NCBI RefSeq assembly: GCF_014839805.1
Contig: NC_051130.1
Location: 3,968,001 to 4,032,000, forward strand
Source of the DNA: Manduca sexta
Taxonomy: Eukaryota > Arthropoda > Insecta > Lepidoptera > Sphingidae
DNA length: 64,000 nucleotides
Direction: 5' to 3'
The position numbers and the translations under genes are program-made. The first letter of the stretch is position 1. Each line of letters starts with the position of its first letter. Below are positions 57,145 through 64,000 of this stretch, piece after piece. The notes under the pieces were generated by a model. The model worked only from the letters and a program-made list of their open reading frames with translations. It made no database searches and had not been told where the DNA came from.

Positions 57145-60100
57145 CTGAAAAAAAAGGTGTTTGAAATTATATATTTTGCAAAATAATATGTCAACTGCAC
57201 GAATATCTACACTATTGCATAAAACTAAAGATATTATTTCTTTTGGACGCATTCATTTCTAAATTTAATTGGAGACAAGAATAAACATTACGTAAAATTG
57301 ATTGTTTCTCTAATTATTTTAAGTTTTGACACATTTGTTATAAATAATTTAAAATGAAGCTATAGACTCTGTTGCAAATTACTGGCATACTTTGTTTTCT
57401 TTTTGTTGTATCACAATATAAACTTGGCTTCTTTATAGCACATGAATTATATTATGTTAATAATGCTCTATTTTATTTAGTATCTATTACTCACTTTTAC
57501 TATTTTCTAGAGTGCAAATAATTATGCCCAAAGGCAAGGTGATATATTTCCAGAAATATTGGTAACGAATCATTACGTAAGAAGCGAAACAACTGAATTT
57601 AACGATTAAAAGCATAGCCATATAATGATAGCCAGTAGCAGCTTCCTTTAAAAAAGCCATAATGAAATACTTATAAAAGAAATAATAGGTGTTTTAAATT
57701 TAGGCAGTCAACGTTCGAAATTCGCGCCACTATAGACGCCATTTTTGAAACAGTGTTGCCATATTTGAAGTTTATCCATAAATCTTAATTTTGTTAATAA
57801 AGTTTGGTTATCTAAATAGGTTTCAATATCGTTTAAATGAAACAAACATTAATTTTGAAAAAGTTTATAGGAATTTCTCGTGTCACCATTATTAACAATA
57901 AAACTGACAAATGTATGATTGAAAAACACAGAAATTTACGCAGTTTAAACAAATAGTCAACGTATTTTGGCTGCGTTTACACAAAATAATTATTGGACAT
58001 GATAGAACGCTATATTAATGTTTTAAACACATACTACATACTACATAAATATAGTTAATACATTTTTGTAAAGAAAGTAATCAACGAACACGGGTGTTAT
58101 GAGGTCTAACGAATTAATTTAATAATAATATTGTTATAATTTAATATGATTGTGTGCTCTCATTCCCTCCGTGAGCTGCTAACGCTTATAGTGTTAATAA
58201 TTATAATAAGTTATTACTAAAATATAGAATTTATTTCAATGTTTCCAACTTGTATTTTATTTATACCATAGTTTAATAATTACAAATTATTCTTACTGGT
58301 AATGTATTAAATAGTGATTCCATATTTAAAATCGAATCTCATGATTTTATTCGAACTTTACTGTTTAATACTGTAACAACTATTATTTGATAGAACGAAC
58401 GCATTTTTATAATTTCTTTTTTATTTATTTCTTTACCTTTTGCCAGTAGCAGACACCGTAAGAGACGCCCGCGCCGAGTGCGAACGCTAGTATGTATGGC
58501 AAGAATTTTAGCGAGGGAGCGAACCGTTTGCGCATCACAGTCGATATGAACTTCACGTTGCCCTCTGTGTATGGTGGGTAGCGCTTCCTGGAAAATTAAT
58601 AATTGCCAATGAGAAAATGAAAAAGGCCCAGCAAATAGAGTGGGTGGACCTAGACTGATGTTGTCAATGATTAGAGGAGGGGGTCTATTGTGAGTGTGCC
58701 AAGCGGCCCTATAGCGGCCTCGCGCGGTCCGATTTAATATGACGAAATTTTAAAGGCCGAAATATCCATGCATATTAATTATTTTTACGTTTTTTTTTTC
58801 AACTGCGAGAACTAATCACTAACTAGACGTGAATTTCAATTCTTTACTTGTCAATACTTGTTTAGTTACCCAGATTAAAGGTGAAACAAAATGTATGAAA
58901 ATGAACCTTAAGCTATGACCTTAAACCTTTTTAGCATGTTACATACGGAACTGTTACAATCGGAAAGTTTTTTTTTGCTTTTCACGGGGCCATACGTCGG
59001 TTATTTTTTCACTTCAAGATGGTTAAGACCTCCACTGTTGGTGAATTTATGCATGCCAGTGTTGCTATTATTAAAAATAAAGGTGGCGCCAGATTAATAA
59101 TATGTACCGCCGTAATGTACCGCCCGGCCCTGGGGACTAAAAATCTACTGGCGGCCATTTAATGTTAATATTTAGACAAGTAGGTACTACGATTTTTTTA
59201 TAGTAACACTGAAATATTAAATACGATTTTGACCATTAAGATTTTGCTTTGCAAAATTTGGCAGGACAATAAAAAAACGAAGTAGAATTCAAAGTAACTC
59301 ACGATGCCAACTTCTCTGCGATGGGGAAGAAGGACTTCTTCAAACAGCTCTTCTTGTGAGTGAACGTGTCGAAGGTGGCCTTGCCGTGGTACGCTCCCAG
59401 GCCGCTGTTGCCGATCCCGCCGAACGGCAACGTGTCAACTATTACATACAATTTAATCAGCTATAGTTTAATTATGTGTCAATGTAAAAGAACTCTATTC
59501 GTGTAGCTGTCGGGAAACAACTTGATCCATCGCTTGAAGATTGCGGGAAGGGTCACATCTATACCAGTGGCGAAAAGTAAAATTTTGAAACCGACACAAC
59601 ATGAATGTACTGATATGCCTGCGGTCTGCAAATTGTTTTAATGATAATTATAAATAAATTATGAAAGAGACGCCGGCAGAAACTGGATTATATGGACCCT
59701 TCGCCATTGATATTAAAATGATTGATAGATCAGGCAACGGTCGCTTCACTTCAGGCCACGTTTCTGCGTCAAGTCGATAGACGACATCTATATAAAGCAT
59801 AAAGCTATTCATGTTTTAAAATGAGCCGACGACGCAGTACAATACGGACTGTGAACGGGGGTTTAGTTTGCAATGTTAATTTTATAATATATGATAAAGT
59901 ACAGAAAATGCGTCATTAGCGCGTTTATAAAGCATTGTTTATGTAACCTTTTGGTTTATATAAAGTCATTTATTAGCGGGCTTCGAACCCACTTAGTATT
60001 AGTACTGCGTTGCGATAATTCGAAATGTAATTAATTATAACTGTAAAAGAGTTCAAATTATATTTTTAATTAAACTGTAATACTTCTAAAAGATTCATGC

Positions 60101-63100
60101 ACTTTATAATAAAATTATTTTAATCTTAACATCTATGCATGCAATAGTCAAAGCTTGAAAGTTAGTTTTAATTAACAAAAGACAGATTTATTAAGTAAGA
60201 AAACTTTAGTAAGATTGTAAACAACATGCAAGTAGGAGTAAATTAGGTGACTATATACAGCAATTATCAATTATTAATGTTTAGTAAGAAATTGATAATG
60301 TTGATGAATTTTTTCCATGTATAACTAGAACGTCTTTGGCATATTATCGAGTCTTCTCAGGAATAACATCGTAGCTGAATCTTTAAAATATTTACTAATT
60401 GATTTTTCCTTATAAATTCTAAAATATTTATTTGCTGTGTTTATTTCCAAAATTCACAATTTATGAAAATATTTTTGAATTAATACTGAAATAATTCGCG
60501 TCGTATCGGTTAGGGTGTCCTTAAATAAGCTCTATACCATCACTATTAACGTAAAAATATTATATTGAAAAGAGTATTCTAAAAGTTTGTAGAAATTAAA
60601 ACGTAAATGTGATAATTATGGCCACTCTTTAGGTGCCGACGCGGTTTACCATCAGGCTTTTCCAGTTGTAAACGTATCTATGGTTAAAAACTTTTTGTAG
60701 TTCATAATTTAGTCTTCCGCTTTGTTATGGAGGGTAGACAAGAAATATATTTCCAACTTCTCTCTATCCTTTTATTTAATAAATTTCACTGCGGGATAGA
60801 ACTAATAAGTTCTTCCCGAAACTCGACGAGCTTCACCGCTCAGTGTCATAAAATGTGTGCCACTGCTGATCCTGCCTTACAGGAGTTGTAGTGGTGGGCA
60901 GGACAGTCACTTACCATCAGGCGCCCCAACGTATTTATTTGTATAAAAAAATAAATTCTTATAGCAATATAAAAAGAAAACTAAAATACCTGTCTTATGT
61001 ACTATTTAAAAAGGTTGAAAATCCAAACCTCCCATGTGCATCATAGTGTCGTTAGTGCACATTCCGCCGCTACTGGTGTTATTCACAAAGCTCTCGTGTA
61101 CGTCGTCATTACTGGTGAACACGTACAACACTAGCGGCTTCTCGCTATACCGAAACAAATTGTGTGAGACGATTTGTTGTTAACCAATGTATACGGAAAA
61201 AAGTTATTGAAATTATAAAATTGTTACATTTTTACACATGCTATATATTTACAACGTAGTTACCGATCTATCGATAGTTTCGATATCGATATAAAATCGA
61301 TTAATGTTATGAAACTTTAATCGATTGAAACAAAGAGCGGAAATTACATTAGAATTACTATTTAATTCTATTTATTTCATACTAAAACAATTATTATTAA
61401 ATCATAGTTAATCGATATATCAGAACCGCCACCAAAGACGAAGCCACCACCGATCTGCCACCAAACTCAAGTGTTGTCGACATGCTAGTGCAAAGATATG
61501 ACCAAACAGACCCTGTAGAAGACAGACGAAAGGAACGCAGAGAAACCAAATCCCAACTATTAATAAAACTACTTCTAGTAGTTTATAGTGACATGTTGCA
61601 AAGACAAAAGTCGATTCCATATAAAAAAAAATTACACTATACAGACAATAGTAAATGCAAAAATATTTTATAAACCCGTGTAATTTTAATTACAATCATA
61701 ATTATATGACCTCGACTGTTTAATTTCAATAATAATGTATTTTGTCTTCACAACGTGTCATGACGTTGGTCACCTTACCGGCGAAAAACATGACCGTATC
61801 GTTGAAACTGATAGAGCCTGAGCGAGTCTGTTCAGTGAACAACTTCTGTATGTTGTTTTGATTGGTGAACGCGTATATCACTAACGGTTGTTCCCTGAAA
61901 ACCGGCAAGGGCAATGCTAGAGGATGGGACGTGTATACACGTTTTTACAACGCAAACAAAAACAGATTTTATCTTATGTCTGGTAGAGTATACATTTCTT
62001 TTAAATAATTTATGGAGAATCTATGGGCTTTGCTAATAAAAATATTACTATTTGCAAAAATAACACAGTGGCTGTATGATTGATTGATTTTTCTTCATTT
62101 TTGAGGCCTAGTAATTCGTACCAGATATTTGTGATTTATCACCGAATGGTACGATTTAGAATGAATGGGTATGAAGCATAATAAAAATTTGCTAAAATCA
62201 TTAATATTTTTTAACCAAATCCAAACTTATTTTTGTAGCCACTATACTACTTTGTTGATGCTCGATGAAACCAGACCATGGTTTTGTGCTACATATAAAA
62301 AACACGTAATATTTGGCTACAAACAACAAACAGTTTATTTACATTTTATTTTATTCAGTTTCAAGATAAAGCTATCAAATAAACAGAAATTACGATCCCT
62401 ATTTCGTATGAATGCATTTGAATTTATAATATTTTAGAATCAAATTTTTTATTTCTTTTTGGGTATTTTTATATATTCCCAGAGTAATTATTGTTTGGCG
62501 TTATTTTTGTATTTTTTACTCCATTATAAAATAATTTCAACAACTATTGTATGTGTTTCTTTTTACATTCAACTTCATAAATTATTAAACTTCATTGCAT
62601 CTAAAAATAAATTTACTAATAATTATTAATCCGACGAGATTTGTTTAGGAAAAAGTAAATAACATTTTGCATCACTGGATTTGTACAATCTTTACATTAA
62701 TGAAATGAGTTTTGATGTTTCTAATGGTATAATAAATGGTATTGTATGAGTGACTTCAGAACCCCACACTATACCTTATGATAACGGAGGCGTGTGTCAC
62801 GCTGTGTATCGTAATGAATTCGTGCCAATACATTCCCATGATGCACATATCACACATTGGTCCCTTTAGACAGACTAATAAAACCTTTTAAAACCAATTT
62901 ATGAATTAAAATTTTTATTCGAGATATTTAAGGTAGATTTTGGGGTACTTTATGACCCGGGTCAATTTTGGCACAGTGTATTCACCAGCCAGTACAAGAG
63001 ACGTTAGCAAGTAATCTATATCCATTTATAATATTGTTTCCTTTTTGACTGGTTTCGCAATATTTTATTTATGCAAATTTGTGATTATATTAAGTAACCC

Positions 63101-64000
63101 CCTTATTCATAAACGTTATTTATCTAAGGACGGAGTATCGCTGTGATAACAAGTCTGTTTCTCAGTGCTGACGGCATGGCAGCCTTCGCAGTGCATAGAC
63201 ATAGGGCCGTTGTGATTGGCTAATATTGAGATACAACTTGAATCTAGTTGGCTGTCAGATAAACAAACCTGAACAAACGGCAAGCTGTCAGATAAACAAA
63301 GCTGACAAACGGACTTGTTATCACAGCAATGCTCCGTCCTTAGATAGATAACGTCTATGAATAAGGGGGTAACTATTTATACTTTACGTGGTTACAGTTG
63401 ACAAAAAATATACATTTAAATAGAATCTATTAAGGTATTATTTGTAGTCTTTGTTTTCGTATCTTTTACTGACTGGTAAATACATTGTACAAATTACAAG
63501 GCGTAATTATATTCATATTTGCGGTTATAACAATTTGATTACTCAAGTAATGGTCATTTAATGTATTATTACTTTACTGCAATCTATATCATTGAATCCA
63601 TTTGGAATAATTATACCATTAAAATCATTCGTGTAATTGATACTTTTATCTATTATATTGCCATAAAGTGTGATATATTTAATATACCATCTTTATTCAC
63701 ATCCCTTTCACACACAAGAAAATACCAATATGATAAACAGGGACAAACTCAAACGCATATTAAAAAAATATTCTTACCGTTCGTTGATAAATTTAATAGC
63801 TTCGTACGCATTTTCCACGGGGACTATGGGCAGTATGGGTCCGAATATCTCATCCTCCATAACTTTGTCTGACGGCAAGACATTAGCCATGACGGTCGGC
63901 GCGATGTATCGGTCGTATGCGTCATAATTGCCTCCAACGACTACTTTATCCTTACTAGCGTCCACTAGAGCTTGGAGGCGGCTGGAATTTGTATGGTCGG
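57124..64000 (-). CDS. Class 3 aldehyde dehydrogenase (fatty aldehyde type), 5' partial, alternatively spliced
   Basis: NAD(P)-dependent oxidation of long-chain aldehydes to acids; ALDH3A2-like enzymes are tail-anchored in ER or peroxisome membranes. Exons in transcript order: 63778->64000, then 61779-61894 or 61029-61144, 59303-59438, 58437-58587 (or 58425-58587 to an unspliced stop), 57124-57144. Family blocks: [12 protein letters not shown] and [12 protein letters not shown] in the first exon, [17 protein letters not shown] and [10 protein letters not shown] in 59303-59438. The 58437 exon adds [13 protein letters not shown] and a hydrophobic C-terminal segment ([20 protein letters not shown]), the expected membrane anchor. 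The catalytic Cys and Glu lie upstream, outside the window. AATAAA on this strand at 57058-57063 supports the last exon. Confidence 0.9.
60835..60945 (-). repeat. Lepidopteran repeat fragment with CTGATGGTAAGTG
   Basis: Plus-strand CACTTACCATCAGGCGCC with an adjoining GCCTGCCTTACAGGAG-type block. The same CTGATGGTAAGTG core appears at about 12200 (plus) and 28042 (minus), so it is a dispersed SINE/LINE-derived motif. Confidence 0.45.
61029..61144 (-). other. ALDH3 alternative exon B (116 nt)
   Basis: Acceptor GGTATAG| and a weaker donor |GTTTGG. It encodes [19 protein letters not shown] then [19 protein letters not shown]. It has the same length and same entry and exit phases as exon A; it is closer to the family consensus (SSGG, ND). 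Confidence 0.9.
61779..61894 (-). other. ALDH3 alternative exon A (116 nt)
   Basis: Acceptor TTTTCAG| and donor |GTAAGG. It encodes [19 protein letters not shown] then [19 protein letters not shown]. It enters in phase 2 (CG|G Arg) and leaves in phase 1, identical to exon B. It deviates from the usual family SGG (SGS here). Confidence 0.88.
63098..63369. mobile_element. Harbinger-like MITE, copy 2 (272 bp)
   Basis: Same termini (CCCCCTTATTCATAAACG / CTATGAATAAGGGGG) and internal CTGTGATAACAAGTCTGTTT block as 7401-7660, flanked by TAA on both sides (63095-63097 and 63370-63372). It lies in the ALDH3 intron. Its middle part differs: it has a short TGTCAGATAAACAAA direct repeat at 63255-63300 absent from copy 1. 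Confidence 0.85.

Noticed and set aside
61145..61778. A third copy of the ALDH3 alternative exon
   Set aside because: I scanned this interval and 61895-63777 on the minus strand for the E-x-P-L-V ... S-G-x ... N-D-T pattern and found none.

Overview
This is a 64 kb piece of a eukaryotic nuclear genome, almost certainly from an insect and most likely a moth or butterfly (Lepidoptera). Genes are split by GT-AG introns, non-coding DNA is AT-rich, and several repeats are of types common in Lepidoptera: tRNA-derived SINEs, a Helitron ending in GCTAG, and Harbinger-like and Tc1/mariner-like MITEs. I rebuilt the gene models by hand from splice sites, reading phase and family conservation. All five complete or nearly complete models keep phase through every junction.

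Layout. (1) 1-22969, + strand: an ATRX/XNP SNF2-type chromatin remodeller with 21 exons in the window and an open 5' end. Its ATPase core (exons 7-16) lies between very long disordered flanks that carry repeated LFSLC-type motifs, SUMO-site-like and SUMO-interaction-like motifs and two coding minisatellites. Its introns hold most of the mobile elements. (2) 22970-27770: AT-rich intergenic DNA with a LINE relic upstream, a perfect 23-bp hairpin and a TA-flanked MITE. (3) 27771-37693, - strand: PXK, a PX-domain pseudokinase ending in a WH2 actin-binding motif. (4) 37694-38670: a short divergent promoter region. (5) 38671-43609, + strand: mitochondrial ATP synthase subunit alpha, 10 exons. (6) 45146-51932, + strand: NOL9/Grc3-like polynucleotide 5'-kinase, whose last large intron contains an unexplained protein-like relic. 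(7) 52815-53393, - strand: Rho1 (RhoA-type GTPase) with its whole coding region in one exon, tail-to-tail with NOL9. (8) 57124-64000, - strand: the 3' part of a class 3 aldehyde dehydrogenase (fatty aldehyde dehydrogenase type) with two alternative 116-nt exons and two possible C-termini; it runs off the right edge.

The genes are not functionally related housekeeping and regulatory genes; there is no operon or gene cluster. The most interesting observations are the pair of alternative ALDH3 exons, where reading phase permits exactly one of the two in each mRNA, and the motif-rich flanks of the ATRX protein. I found no CRISPR array, rRNA gene or free-standing tRNA gene.
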